A stretch of 64,000 nucleotides of DNA from Oryctolagus cuniculus (Eukaryota; Chordata; Mammalia; Lagomorpha; Leporidae). Both the position numbers and the translations under genes were made by a program. The DNA lies in NCBI RefSeq assembly GCF_964237555.1, contig NC_091437.1, positions 68,753,168 through 68,817,167 on the forward strand, read 5' to 3'. This document shows, piece after piece, positions 22,667-35,633 of the stretch. The notes under the pieces are model-generated. The model made no database searches, was not told the origin of the DNA, and worked only from the letters and a program-made list of their open reading frames with translations. Each line of letters starts with the position of its first letter. Positions within the stretch are counted from its first letter, which is position 1.

Positions 22667-24600
22667 TAGATTCTCATGCTGTCAGTTTCATTTAGGACAG
22701 CATAGAATGTGCCGTCCTATTAGTGGTAATGTGTGGGGTAACGTTTTAGTGCATCTCATGGCTTTCACAGCTGAGGTTGCCAAGAGCAGTGTGGTCCTCT
22801 ATTCCAGCCCATAGTGGACTTCCCTCTTTCATTCTCAATCACAGATCGTCATTCAAGAAATTTCTAATTTAAGTAAGTGTAAATTAAATCTTAGGAAGCT
22901 CCCATTTGTGTCCAGCCTCTCAGCATTTTCTTTGGAAATTGTTCAAGTTTATGTTTATTGATTCAGACTATGTCAGCTGAGTCGTGATTTCTGCCAACAT
23001 TCTCCATGCTCACTTTTGTGTCTCTGGTTTAGTGGTCAAGGTGTTTGGGGTCTCACCTTTCTGGGCTGTGTCTCTTTTATTCTCACTTCTAAATGTTTTC
23101 TTCTAAGAGTTTTTCCTTGCTTTTATGATGATTGACTATGACTTCTGTTAACTATGTTGATTTATCTCTTTTTGAAACACTACATGTTTAAATTCAAGTA
23201 TTTTTGTCTGATTATAATTTTTGGATATTTGTTTACCACCATGTATTTGATTACTCATTCATTTCATATGTTCCAAAAAAATTGGTCTGTTTTACTCATC
23301 ATGCTGGTTTCCTTTGTTTATAGCAATATTTATATTAAAAAATCTCTCCCTCATCACTATATTCATTTTACTCAGTTTTCTAATTCGCTAGTCCTGTCAT
23401 CATCTCAGTTTAATTTAATGGGTTCCCCATACACTGTCTCTTAGCTTGATACACTTTGCTACTGCTTACCTTATATTTGGGTCTCATTCAAATATGCTTT
23501 TATACTATGTAATCTTTTTTCTTTTCCAAAAAAGTAAATAACAGAATTCCTTTAGCTTATCATTATTTTGTAACATTATGAATACCTATAATGTACAAAG
23601 TTTTTCATATGCTTTCTTCAGACACCTTATGGATAATTTCTTCTGTCCTTTGTGATGTTACACCCAGGTTTTATGTTATATACAATTGGGATCTTACAAG
23701 ATGCCTCAAATTTCATCATTTAGAGCATCTCAAGTATACCCTGTGGTAATCACAATTTGTAGGAGGTGATTATTTGTGTGAGGTGAACGTGATAACCACT
23801 ACACTATGGAAACGCGGTAGGAGGTGATTATTTGTACTTAAAATACATTTCATTTTCCATGCACATTTCTAAAAAGATATACTCCATGTCAGTGAACAGT
23901 ACCAACCTGGGCACAGTCAGAATTTCTGTTTTTCTGTAGCAGTAAGATAGTACTCTTGAATCTGTTAACTGAGTTTAGGTCTTTGGCTTTAATTACTATA
24001 CCTGCTTCTTAGCATATCTCTGACTGTAAACATAATCTGAATTTTTCATGTAATTCATAAGTTAATAAGGAAAAAATGAAATTTATGTATAGCTGGATAT
24101 CACTTATTGCTTGTAATTCATGTTGTACTATCATTTCAGTTCCTAGGTAATTAATACCTGCTGAAATTTTGTCCTTATGGAGTTAACAGCATTGTGATGC
24201 CTAAAGCCTTGACATTTAATTTTTTCTATCTTTGTAATATAATGTATCTCTTCTGTTTACTAGTGAAAATGCTATCCATTTGTCCCTGTACCTAATTAGT
24301 CATACTTCTAATAAACTGATTTAAAATATTTATATTCTTGTAGTTGGATGCCCAAAAATGTTATTTATGTTATGTTTTTAATGTCACTGGAATATGATTA
24401 TAAATGTGTCCATTTGCTATTTTCATTGATGTTTATATTATCCACTTAAATTCAGGTATTGAGTTTATACATGTAAAAAATTTAAAATAGTTTCTGAGAC
24501 ACAATATGGGCTATTACATAAGTATATTCCATTCTGACTCAGCAAATTTCCATTGGTTCACAGCAGTCATTATTTACTGAATTGTTCTGTAATTTTTCTC
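22667..24600. other. Unique AT-rich DNA
   Basis: No coding capacity or large repeat recognised apart from the tRNA-half insertion at 23759-23835. A 96-codon frame at 23154-23444 is hydrophobic and AT-driven, not a recognised protein. Confidence 0.5.
23759..23835 (-). pseudogene. Retro-inserted 5' half of tRNA-Val(CAC), with TSDs
   Basis: The reverse complement of 23778-23813 matches the first 36 bases of vertebrate tRNA-Val(CAC), from GTTTCC through TAGTGTAGTGGTTATCACG to the CAC anticodon, with two substitutions (positions 7 and 30). Three extra bases (CGC) precede the 5' end. The tRNA sequence stops in the anticodon loop; no 3' half, no CCA and no A-tail follow. The insert is bounded by a perfect 19-bp direct repeat (gtaggaggtgattatttgt; 23759-23777 and 23817-23835). 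This is the structure of a tail-less retropseudogene made by L1-type target-primed reverse transcription, here from a tRNA half rather than a whole tRNA. The bases at the 3' junction (AC) are shared by tRNA and TSD, so the template ended at position 36-38. Confidence 0.85.
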
Positions 24601-24604
24601 TTTG

Positions 24605-24905
24605 TTAAAAGATTTGTTTATTTGAAAGAGTTGCAGAGAGAGAGAGGGAGGAACAGAGAATTTTCCATCCATTGGGTCACTCCCCAAATATCTGCAATGG
24701 CCAAGGTTGAGTCAGGCGAAAGCCAGGAGCAGGAGTTTCAGTCAGGTCTCCCATGTGGGTGGCAGGGGCCCAAACACTTGGCACATCTTCCACTGCTTTT
24801 CCTAGACCATTAGCAGAGAGCCAGATCAGAAGTGAAGAAGCTGTGAAATGAACCAAATCTGATATGGGCTACTAGCATTGGTGGCAGCAGCTTTTACTCA
24901 CTATA
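24605..24905 (-). repeat. Old CSINE
   Basis: Antisense C repeat: 'aaagatttgtttatttgaaa' tail complement, (GA)n, 'catccattgggtcactcccc', then the body and head. Diverged; ends approximate. Confidence 0.8.
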
Positions 24906-26155
24906 ATACAATCTGGTTTCTGAAATTTTTACTAAATTTATTTTTCTGCCTTTATATATTGATGAAAAGTAGGAGGCTAGCTGATGGACTACTTGAAAAA
25001 ATTCTATTAAATAGCATTCTTTACTCTTTTCCTGTACATTTACTAACTGCCTTTTGAAGTTAGTATTCTTGCTCTTTCAACAAAGGAACCTTTGGATCAT
25101 CCATTGATTGTCCTGAAGCCTCCTTCTCCTACATTTACCTTCTGAATCTCCCATGCCAGCTACCTAGAGACCCAGTTGCACCCCTTGCCCCATCATGCAA
25201 TCACTGACTTCCCATAGTCATAGCATGCAAGGTTCCCATGCTTCCAGGGTGCAGAGGATCTGATCCATTCTGCGACGCTGCTCGTCAATGGAGAGAGCAG
25301 AGATGTAGACTCAGCTGCCTTTTGGTGTTCCAGCCTGGCAGTTTGAGCCCTGGAGCCTGTGATATGCTGACAGGATGGGAACACCTCACAATCCTACATG
25401 GTGTCCCAGCCCCCTGTCCACCCTCCTAGCCAGACTCAAAGTCAGTGGGGAATGTGCTTTTTCCCTCTGGCAAAATCCCTTGGTCACATACATGCACAAG
25501 GGCTGCCATAACTTCTACTGATGTCAAAATGGTGCCTTTTCCCCACCACATGCCGGGTTTCCTTGTGTGGGGGGATGGGGAGGAAGAGATGTGCTTTTCT
25601 TTCACTGGATTAGGCAAGTTCCCTGGCCTCTGCCAGGGCTCTAGGCTGGACTGAAAGACAGTGTGATCTGCAGGGCTCTCCCTCATGCAACAGTCTGGCT
25701 GACAAGGGCTGCCACAGTCTGCTCTCACCTCACTCTCCAAAGCTGGCATCTCCTCCAGCTCCCACCTGTGGGGTTCCTGTGTGGTGTTCATGCTTGTTGC
25801 TGCACACTGCTTCATGGCATCCCTCTTCCTTCTGCAGAATTTTCACTGCAAACTTCTCTCCAACTCTCTCTGGGAATCCACTCCCTTCATTTTTTTTCTG
25901 CTATTTTTCCTCTGTTCAAAACAGCACAACTTTCCCCTGTTTTCCCTACTCCCACATTGGAATCTCTTGGAACCCAAATATTTTAATTCCCAGCATTTGC
26001 ATAGCTGGGAAACCCAGGCACGGGATTTGAATGTTAAATTTTAGACAAAAGGCCTTCACAGCAATATGATGCTAACATACTATACTTTGGACATGGGATA
26101 TCTTTATATGCATTCAGTTCTTTGGGTGGCTTGTGTATTAATTTTTTTTCGGTGT
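24906..26155. other. Unique non-coding DNA
   Basis: 25190-26040 has several overlapping frames on both strands (for example 129 codons at 25426-25815, - strand), none recognisable. No repeat assigned. Confidence 0.5.
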
Positions 26156-27381
26156 AAAAACTTGTCCTGGGGCTGGCGCTGTGGCGTAGCAGGTAAAGCT
26201 GTCATCTGCAGTGCCGGCATCCCAAATGGGCGCTGGTTTGAGTCCAGGCTGCTCCACTTCTGATCCAGCTCTCTGCTATGGCTTGGGAAAGCAGTAGAAG
26301 ATGGCCCAAGTCCTTGGGACCCTGCAATCCTGTGGGAGACCTGGAAGAAACTCTTGGCTTCTGGGTTTGGATCAGCGCAGCTCCTTCCATTGTGGCCAAA
26401 TGGGGAGTGAACGAGTGGATGCAAGACTTCTCTCTCTCTCTATCTCTGCCTCTCCTTCTCTTTCTATGTAACTCTTTCAAATAAATATTTTTTTAAACTT
26501 TTATTTAATGAATATAAATTTCCAAAGTACAGCTTATGGATTACAATGCCTTCCCCTCCCCCATAACTTCCCTCCCACCTTCCATTCACATCAAGATTCA
26601 TTTTCAATTCTCTTTATATACAGAAGATCAGTTTAGCATATATTAAGTAAAGATTTCAACAGTTTGCACCCACATAGAAACACAAAGTGAAAAATACTGT
26701 TTGAGTACTAGTTATAGCATTAAATCACATTGTACAGCACATTAAGGACAGAGATCCTACATGAGGAGTAAGTGCACAGTGATTCCTGTTGTTGACTTAA
26801 CAAATTGACACTCTTGTTTATGGCATCAGTAATCAACCTAGGCTCTTGTCATGAGCTGCCAAGGCTATGGAAGCCTTTTGAATTCACCAACTCTGATCAT
26901 ATTTAGGAAAGGTTGTAGTCAAAGTGGAAGTTCTCTCCTCCCTTCAGAGAAAGGTACCTCCTTCTTTGAAGACCAGTTCTTTTCACTGGGATCTCACTCG
27001 TGGAGATCTTTCATTTAGTTTTTTTTTTTTTTTTTTTTTTGCCAGAGTGTTTTGGCTTTCCATGCCTGTAATACTCTCATGGGCTTTTCAGCCAGATCTG
27101 CCTGCCTTAAGGGCTGATTCTGAGGCCAGAGTGCTGTTTAGGACATCTGCCATTCTATGGGTCTGCTGTGTATCTCACTTCCCATGTTGGATCATTCTCT
27201 CCCTTTTTTATTCTATCAGCTAGTATTTGCAGACACTAGTCTTGTTTATGTGCTCCCTTTGGCTCTTAGTCCTATCATTATGATCAATTGTGAACAGAAA
27301 TTGATCACCGGGACTAGTGAGATGGCATTGGTACATGCCACCTTGATGGGATTGAATTGGAATCTCCTATGTGTTTCTTAA

Positions 27382-28666
27382 TTTTTAACTTTTATTTAAT
27401 GAATATAAATTTCCAAAGTACAGATTATTGACTACATTGGCTTCCCCCCCGATGACTTCACTCCCACCTGCAACCCTCCCCTTTCCCGCTCTCTCTCCCC
27501 TTCCATTCATATCAAGATTCACTTTCAATTTTCTATATATACAGAAGATCAATGTAGTATACATTAAGTAAAGATTTCAACAGTTTGCACCCCCATAGAA
27601 ACACAAAGTGAAAAATACTGTTTGAGTACTCGTTATAGCATTAAATCTCAATGTATAGCACATTAAGGACAGAGATCCTACATGAGGAGTAAGTGCACAG
27701 TGACTCCTGTTGTTGACTTTACAAATTGGCATTCCTGTTTATGGCACCAGTAATCTCCCTATGCTCCAGTCATGAGTTTCCAAGCCCATGGAAGCCTTTT
27801 GAGTTCCCTGACTCTTATCTTATTTAGACAAGGTCATAGTCAAAGTGTAACTTCTCTCCTCCCTTCAGAGAAAAGTACCTCCTTCTTTGAAGACCTGTTC
27901 TTTCCACTGGGATCTCACTCGCGGAGATCTTTCATTTAGGTCCTTTTTTTTCCCAGAGTGTCTTGGCTTTCCATGCCTGAAATACTCTCATGGGCTTTTC
28001 AGCCAGATCTGCATGCCTTAAGGGCTGATTCTGAGGCCAGAGTGCTGTTTAGGACATCTGCCATTCTATGGGTCTGCTGTGTATCTTGCTTCCCATGTTG
28101 GATCACTCTCCCCTTTATTTATTCTATTGGTTAGTATTAGCGGGCACTAGACTTGTTTATGTGCTGCCTTTGACTCTTAGTCCTTTCATTATGATCAATT
28201 GTGAACTGAAATTGATCACAGGGACTAGTTTGATGGCATTGGTACATGCCACCTTGATGGGATTGAATTGGAATACCCTGGTATGTTTCTAACTCTACAA
28301 TTTGGGGCAAGTCAGCTTGAGCATGTCCCAAATTGTACATCTCTTCCCTCTCTTATTCCCACTCTTATATTTAACAGGGATCACTTTTCAGTTAAATTTT
28401 AACACTTAAGAATAACTGTTTACTAGTTACAGAATTAAACCAGTAGTATTAAGTAGAACAGAAAAAAAAATACTGAGAGGGATAACGTATTAAGTTGTTC
28501 ATTAACAGTCAGGGCTATGCTGATCAAGTCACCGTTTCTCATAGTGTCCATTTCACTTCAACAGGTTTCCTTTTTTGTGTTCAGTCAGTTGTCACCGATC
28601 AGGGAGAACATATGATATTTGTCCCTTCGGGACTGGCTTGTTTCACTCAGCATAATGCTTTCCAGA
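27382..28666 (-). mobile_element. 5'-truncated L1 (3' UTR plus end of ORF2)
   Basis: A second L1 tail starts at 27382 with 'cttttatttaatgaatataa' directly after the 3' UTR of the outer element breaks off. It extends to 28666 in the last part of ORF2, where the sequence jumps back to outer-element 3' UTR (AACAGGGATCA). No TSD is visible. Either it inserted with a target deletion, or the junctions arose by recombination between L1 copies. Confidence 0.75.
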
Positions 28667-28823
28667 TTCCTAACAGGGATCATTTTTCAGTTAAAATTGA
28701 AACACCTAAGAATAATTGTGTGTTAATTACAGAGTTCAACCAATAGTACTAGAACAACAAAAAATACTAAAATGGATAAAGTATTACATTGTACATCAAC
28801 AGTCAGGACAAGAGCTGATCAGG

Positions 28824-31800
28824 TCACTGTTTCTGATAGTGTCCATTTCACTTCAACAGGTTTCCCCTTTGGTGCTCAGCTAGTTGTCGCCGATCAGGGA
28901 GAACATATGATATTTGAACCTTTGGGACTGGCTTAATTCACTCAGCATGATGTTTTCCAAATTCCTCCATCTTGTTGCAAATGACCAGGTTTCATTGTTT
29001 TTGACTGCTGTATAATATTCTATAGAGTACATGTCCCATAATCTTTATCCAGTCTACTGTTGATGGGCATTTGGGTTGGCTCCAGGTCTTAGCTATTGTG
29101 AATTGAGCTGCAATAAATATTAAGGTGCAGACAGCTTTTGTGTTTGCCAATTTAAATTCCTTTGGGTAAATTCCAAGGAGTGGGATGGCTGGGTTGTATG
29201 GTAGGGTTATCTTCAGGTTTCTGAGGAATCTCCAGACTGACTTCCATAGTGGCTTGACCAGTTTGCATTCCCACCAACAGTGGGTTAGTGTCCCTTTTCC
29301 CCCACATCCTCTCCAGCATCTGTTGTTGCTAGATTTCTGAATGTGAGGCATTCTCACCGGGGTGAGGTGAAACCTCATTGTGGTTCTGATTTGCATTTCC
29401 CTGATTGCTAGTGATCATGAACATTTTTTCATGTGTCTGTTGGCCATTTGGATTTCCTCTTTTGAAAAATGTCTGTTGAGGTCCTTGGCCCATCTCTTAA
29501 GCGGGTTGTTTGTTTTGATGTTGTGGAGTTTCTTGATCTCTTTGTAGATTCTGGTGATCAACCCTTTATCTGTTGCATAGTTTGCAAATATTTTTCCCAT
29601 TCTGTTGGTTTCCTCTTCACTTTCCTGACTGTTTAAGTACAGAAACTTCTCAATTTGATGCAATCCCAAATGTTAATTTCGGTTTTGACTGCCTGTGCCT
29701 CCCGGGTATTTTCCAGAAACTCTTTGCCTGTGCCAATATCTTGAAGGGTTTCTCCAATGCTTTCTAGTATTTTGATGGTGTCGGGTCATAGATTAAATCT
29801 TTAATCCATGTTGAGTGAATTTTTGTGTAAGGTGAAAGGTAGGGGTCTTGCTTCATGCTTCTGCACGTGGAAATCCAGTTTTCCCAGCACCATTTATTGA
29901 ATAGACTGTCCTTACTCCAGGGATTGGTTTTGTATCCTCGATCAAATATAAGTTGGCTGTAGATGTTTGGGTTGATTTCTGGTGTTTCAATTCTGTTCCA
30001 TTGGTCTATCCATCTGTTTCTTTTTTTTTTCTTTTATTTAATGAATATAAATTTCCAAAGTACGTCTCATGGGTTACAATGGCTTTTCCCCCCCATACCG
30101 TCCCTCCCACCCACCACCCTCCCCTTTCCCACTCCCTCTCCCCTTCCATTCACATCAAGATTCATTTTCGATTATCTTAGTATACAGAAGATCAGCTTAG
30201 TATACCTTAAGTAAGGATTTCAACAGTTTGTTCCCACACAAAAACATAAAGTGAAAAATAATAGATGATTTTTTTTAAATGATGATGAAATCAGATCAGA
30301 CCTATTGTCATGTTTAATCCCAGTGAGAGTCAAGTTGGGAATTGATAGTTTCTTTTCTTTTTTTTTTTTTTTTAACAGAAGATCAGTTTAGTGTACATTA
30401 AGTAAAGATTTCAATCATTTGCACCCCCATAGAAACACAAAGTGAAATATACTGTTTGAGTACTCGTTATAGCATTAAGCCTCAGTGTACAGCACATTAA
30501 GGACAGAGATCCTACATGAGGAGTAAGTGCACAGTGACTCCTGTTGTTGACTTTACAAATTGGCACTCCTGTTTATGGCATCAGTAATCTCCCTATGCAC
30601 CAGTCATGAGTTTCCAAGGCTATGGAAGCCCTCTGAGTTCTCCGACTCTTATCTTGTTTAGACAAGGTCATAGTCAAAGTGGAGGTTCTCTCCTCCCTTC
30701 AGAGAAAGGCACCTCCCTCTTTGAAGACCTGTTCTTTCCACTGGGATCTCACTCACAGAGATCTTTTTGCCAGAGTGTCTTGGCTTTCCATGCCTGAAAT
30801 ACTCTCATGGGCTTTTCAGCCAGATCCGAGTGCCTTTAGGGCTGATTCTGAGGCCAGAGTGCTATTTAGGACATCCGCCATTCTATGAGTCTGCTGAGTA
30901 TCTCACTTCCCATGTTGGATCACTCTCCCCTTTATTTATTCTATCGGTTAGTGTTAGCAGATACTAGACTTGTTTATGTGCTCCCTTTGACTCTTAGTCC
31001 TTTCATTATGATCAATTGTGAACTGAAATTGATCACTTGGAATAGTGAGATGGCATTGGCACATGCCACCTTGATGGGATTGAATTGGAATCCCCTGGTA
31101 TGTTTCCAACTCTACCAATTGGGGCAAGTCAGCCCGAGCATGCCCCAAATTATACATCTCTTCCCTCTCTTATTCCCACTCTTATGTTTAACAGGGATCA
31201 CATTTCCATCTGTTTCTTTACCAGTATCATGCTGTTTTGATTACAACTGCCCTGTAGTATGTCCTGAAATCTGGTATTGTGATGCCTCCAGCTTTGTTTT
31301 TGTTGTACAAGATTGCTTTAGCTATTCGAGGTCTCCTGTGTCTCCATATGAATTTCAGCATCATTTTTTCCAGATCTGAGAAGAAGGTCTTTGGTATCTG
31401 GATTGGTATCGCATTGAATCTGTAAATTGCTTTTGGGAGAATGTATATTTTGATGATATTGATTCTTCCAATCCATGAGCATGGAAGATTTTTCCATTTT
31501 TTGGCACCCTCTTCTATTTCTTTCTTTAAGGTTTTGTAATTTTCATCGTAGATATCTTTAACATCCTTGGATAAGTTTATTCCAAGGTATTTTGATTGTT
31601 TTTGTAGCTATTGTGAATGGGATTGATCTTAGCAGTTATTTCTCAGCTGTGGCACTGCCTGTGTATACAAAGGCCGTTGATTTTTGTGCATTGATTTTAT
31701 ATCCTGCTACTTTGCCAAACTCTTCTATGAGTTCCAATAGTCTCTTTGTAGAGTTCTTTGGGTCCTCTAAGTAAAGAATCATATCATCTGCAAAGAGGGA

Positions 31801-33885
31801 TAGTTTGAGTTCTTCCTTCCCAATTTGTATCCCTTTAATTTCTTTTTCTTGCCTAATAGCTCTGGCTAAAGCTTCCAGAACTATATTGAATAGCAGTGGT
31901 GAGAGTGGGCATCCCTGTCTGGTACCAGATCTCAGTGCAAATGCTTCCAACTTTTCCCCATTCAATAGGATGTTGGCCGTGGGTTTTTCATAAATTGCTT
32001 TGATTGTATTAAGGAATGTTCCTTCCATACCCAGTTTGCTTAGAGTTTTCATCATGAAAGCGTGTTGTATTTTATCAAATGCTTTCTCTGCATCTATTGA
32101 GATAATCATATGGTTTTTCTTCTGCAGTCTGTTAATGTGGTGAATCACATCGATTGATTTGTGCACATTAAACCATCCCTGCATACCAGGGATAAATCTC
32201 ACTTGGTCTGGATGGATGATCTTTCTGATATGTTGTTGCATTCTATTGGCGAGAATTTTATTGAGGATTTTTGCATCTATGTTCATCAGGGATATTGGTC
32301 TATAATTTTCTTTCAGTGCTGCATCTTTCTCTGGCTTAGGAATTATCATGATGCTGGCTTCATAGAATTTGGAAGGATTCCCTCTTTTTCAATTGTTCTG
32401 AATAGTTTGAGAAGAATTGGAGTTAGTTCTTCTTTAAATATCTGGTAGAATTCAGCAGTGAATCCATCTGGTCCTGGGCTTTTCTTTGTTGTGAGTGCCT
32501 TTATTACTGTATCAATTTCTGTCTCAGTTATGGGTCTGTTTAGGTTTTCTAGGTCTTCCCGGTTCAATTTAGGTAGGTTGCATGTGTCCAGGAATCTATC
32601 CATTTCTGATAGATTTTCCTGTTTGCTGGCATACAACTCTTTGTAGTAATTTCTGATGATTCTTTTTATTTCTGTAGTGTCTGTTGTTACATTTCCTTTT
32701 CATCTCTTATTTTATTGATTTGGGTCTTTTCTCTTCTTTTTTTATGTAGTTGGGCCAATGGGGTGTCAATTTTGTTTATTTTTTCAAAAAAGCAGCTCCT
32801 CATTTGGCTGATTTTTTTGTAATTTTTTTGGATTCAATCATGTTGATTTCTTCTCTGATTTTAATTATTTCTCTTCTCCTACTAGATTTGGTTCTGGTTT
32901 GCTGCAGATTTTCTAGATCCTTGAGATGCAATGAAAGCTCATCTATTTGGTGCCTTTCCAATTTCTTGATGTAGGCACCTATTGATATAAACTTTCTTCT
33001 TAACACTGTTTTTGCTCTATCCCTTAAGTTTTGATATGTTGTGCTGTTATCCTCATTTACTTCCAGAAAATTTTTGATTTCTCTTTTGATTTCTTGAATG
33101 ACCCATTGTTCATTCAGGAGCATGTTGTTCAGTCTCCATGTGTTTGCATATGCTCTAGGGATTCCTGAGTTGCTAATTTCCAACTTCTTTGCTTTATGGT
33201 CTGAGAAGCTGCATGGTATGTTTCTAATTATTTTGCATTTTCTGAGTCTTGATTTATGACCTAGTATGTGGTCAATCCTAGAGAAGGTTCCATGTACTGC
33301 TGAGAAGAATGTAAATGCTTTCTGTGTGGGATGAAAAGTTCTGTAGATATATGTTAGATCCATTTGGGGTTTAGTGTCATTTAAGTCTACTGTCTCCTTG
33401 TTGATCTTCTGTCCAGATGATCTGTCTATTTCTGAGAGTGTGATATTGAAGTCTCCCAGTACTATTGTATTGGGTCTAAGTCTCTCTTTAAGTCCCTTAA
33501 CAAATCTTTTAGATAAACCGGTGCCCTGTAATTAGGTGCATATACATTGATAATCGTTATATCTTCCTGTTGAATTGATCCCTTAATCATTATATAGTGC
33601 CCCTCTTTGTCTCTCCTAACAGTTTTTGTGTTAAAGTTTATGTTGTCCGATATTAAGATGACTACGCCCGCTCTTTTTTTCATTTCTGTTGGCATGGTAT
33701 ATCTTTTTCCAGCCTTTCACTTTCAGTCTGTATGGATCTTTATTGGAAAGATGTGTTTCTTGTAAGCAGCAAATATATGGATTTTGTTCCTTAACCCAAT
33801 CAGCCAATCTGTGTCTTTTAACTGTACAGTTCAGGCCATTAATGTTCAATGTGACTATTGATAAGTAGTAACTTTGCCCTGACAT
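28824..33885 (-). pseudogene. L1 ORF2 of the - strand element, interrupted
   Basis: Endonuclease-reverse transcriptase. The start ATG is at 33885-33883 (SGQSYYLSIVTLNINGL). Pieces in order on the - strand are endonuclease (33695-32800), linker (32636-32346), reverse transcriptase (32349-31636, 237 codons including SIDAEKAFDKIQ and FADDMILYL), and, beyond the L1 inserted at 30024-31204, the C-terminal part (29669-28992). The usual stop codon has a point change, and the frame reaches the next TGA at 28826-28824, four codons further on. Several frameshifts separate the pieces. Confidence 0.85.
30024..31204 (-). mobile_element. L1 3' UTR insertion carrying an extra internal module
   Basis: Inserted in the reverse transcriptase region with a 15-bp TSD (tccatctgtttcttt; 30009-30023 and 31205-31219). 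Its 3' UTR is interrupted at about 30262-30380 by a block with internal T-runs that contains TCAGATCAGACCTATTGTCA and AGAGTCAAGTTGGGAATTG. The same block occurs, in the other orientation, in the L1s at 43752-44397 and 47582-48130. Confidence 0.9.
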
Positions 33886-33956
33886 TTGCCAAAGATATTT
33901 TCTGATATATGTTTTGAACTTCCTGTGATCTTTTGCTGTGAGATTTCCTTCATTTA

Positions 33957-34994
33957 CCTTTTTTTCATATTGATGACCGTGTTTCTGTGTTTCTGTGTGT
34001 AACACATCTTTAAGCATCTTTTCCAGGGCTGGATGAGTGGCAACAAATTCTTTCAATTTCTGTTTGTTGTGAAAGGTCTTTATTTCACCTTCATTCACAA
34101 ATGAGAGCTTAGCAGGATATAATATTCTGGGCTGGCAGTTTTTCTCTCTTAGTACCTGAGCTATATCTCGCCATTCCCTCCTAGCTTGTAGGGTTTCTGA
34201 TGAGAAGTCAGCTGTGAGTCTGATTGGAGATCCTCTGAGAGAGTAATCTGTTGTTTCTCTCTTGCACATTTTAGGATCTTTTCTTTCTGTTTCACTGTGG
34301 TGAGTTTAATTACGATGTGTCGTGTTGAGGATCTCTTTTGGTCATGTTTATTAGGGGTTCTATGAGCTTCCTGTACTAGGATGCCTCTGTCCTTCTCCAA
34401 ACCTGGGAAATTTTCTGCTAGTATCTCACTAAAAAGGCCTTCTAATCCTTTCTTCCTCTCCATGCCTTCAGGAACTCTTAGAACCCGAATGTTGGGGTTT
34501 TTAATAGTATACTGAAGATTCTCAACAATATTTTTTAGATTTCTAATTTCCTCTTCTTTTCTTTGGTTTGATTGTATATTTTCCTGTGCTCTGTCTTCTA
34601 AGTCTGATATTCTCTCTTCGGCTTCACCCATTCTGTTTTTAAGGCTCTGTAATGAGTTTGTCATTTGATCTATTGAATTCTTCATTTCATTATGATTTCC
34701 TTTCACTATCACAGTTTCATGTTCTACTAGTTGTTTCATTTCATTTTGATTCCTCCTTAATATTTCATTTTCACGAGAGAGATTTTCTATCTTGTCCATT
34801 AAGGATTTCTGTAGTTCGAGAATTTGTTTTTGAGAACTTCTTAATGTTCTTATCAATTTTTTTGAGATCTGCTTCTTGCATTTCTTCTATCTCTCATCAT
34901 CTTTATAATCTTGAATTGGGGTGTCTTGTTCATTTGGGTGCATCATAGTGTCTTCCTTGTTCTTGTTACCTCGGCTTTTGCGTTTGCTTGTCAT
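33957..34994 (-). pseudogene. L1 ORF1 of the - strand element
   Basis: Starts at 34994 (M-T-S-K-R, basic) and loses frame near 34890. It is open for 231 codons over 34856-34161 (coiled coil, then the RNA-binding domain PGLEKDRGILVQEAHRTPN). The frame shifts again near 34200, and the C-terminal domain is read at 34269-33957. A one-base expansion of the A-run near 33960 removes the ORF1 stop used in the + strand copy, and that frame continues without a stop into ORF2 as far as 33631. Confidence 0.85.
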
Positions 34995-35166
34995 ATTGGA
35001 GATATTCTTTGTTTTTTTTCTCGTTATACTGTGACTCTAGATTAAGAGGACTGTCTGCTTTTGATGGATCCTTAGAGGCTGTGATGGGTGTGGCCAGAGA
35101 GCTCTGGTTCTACAGGGTTAAGGGTGTGCCAAAGGTGATTCACCCTGATTGTTCTCTTGCTTGCTC

Positions 35167-35167
<1 letters not shown>

Positions 35168-35214
<47 letters not shown>
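35168..35214. repeat. (TC)n microsatellite in the L1 5' UTR
   Basis: A nearly pure TC run of about 47 bp. It occupies the same place in the L1 5' UTR as the A-run/(GA)n at 5560-5592 of the + strand L1, so it expanded from an inherited short tract. Confidence 0.93.
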
Positions 35215-35216
<2 letters not shown>

Positions 35217-35633
35217 ACTCAGTTGGGAAGTAATTCCACACAGCTGAGTGGAATTGAGAGTAGTTGATGTATGAAATCTGGCCCCTGTGGGTATTCGTTT
35301 GCTTACCAGAGTCAGGTTTTTCTGCTTGGCTAATGGGAAACACCCGCTTTACATATGCAAAATGGCACACACTGCTTTACTTACGTAAAATGGCGCCTGC
35401 CCTTTGTCTTGCTGGGCTTTGTAAGGTGAGTGAAGAGAGAGGCTAAATGTCCGTGGAGGTTCCCCTTATTTATTCAATTTTTTCTCTCCTGCAGCCAGCC
35501 TGGTGAACTTTCCCCAATGGGGTTTCAGGCCTCATTCTCTGCAGGCTTTTTCTGCCTTTCCCTGCCAATGTCTTGGGTTACCGAGAGGTTTTTAGCTCAC
35601 CTCCCCTTCCAGCGCTGGCACGCAGACTGTGCA

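Noticed and set aside
23778..23816. Functional tRNA-Val gene
   Set aside because: Only the first half is present; no T-arm, no 3' acceptor strand and no terminator, so it cannot make a tRNA.
34988..35233. Frame ending in a Ser/Leu repeat
   Set aside because: L1 5' UTR antisense reading through the (TC)n tract.
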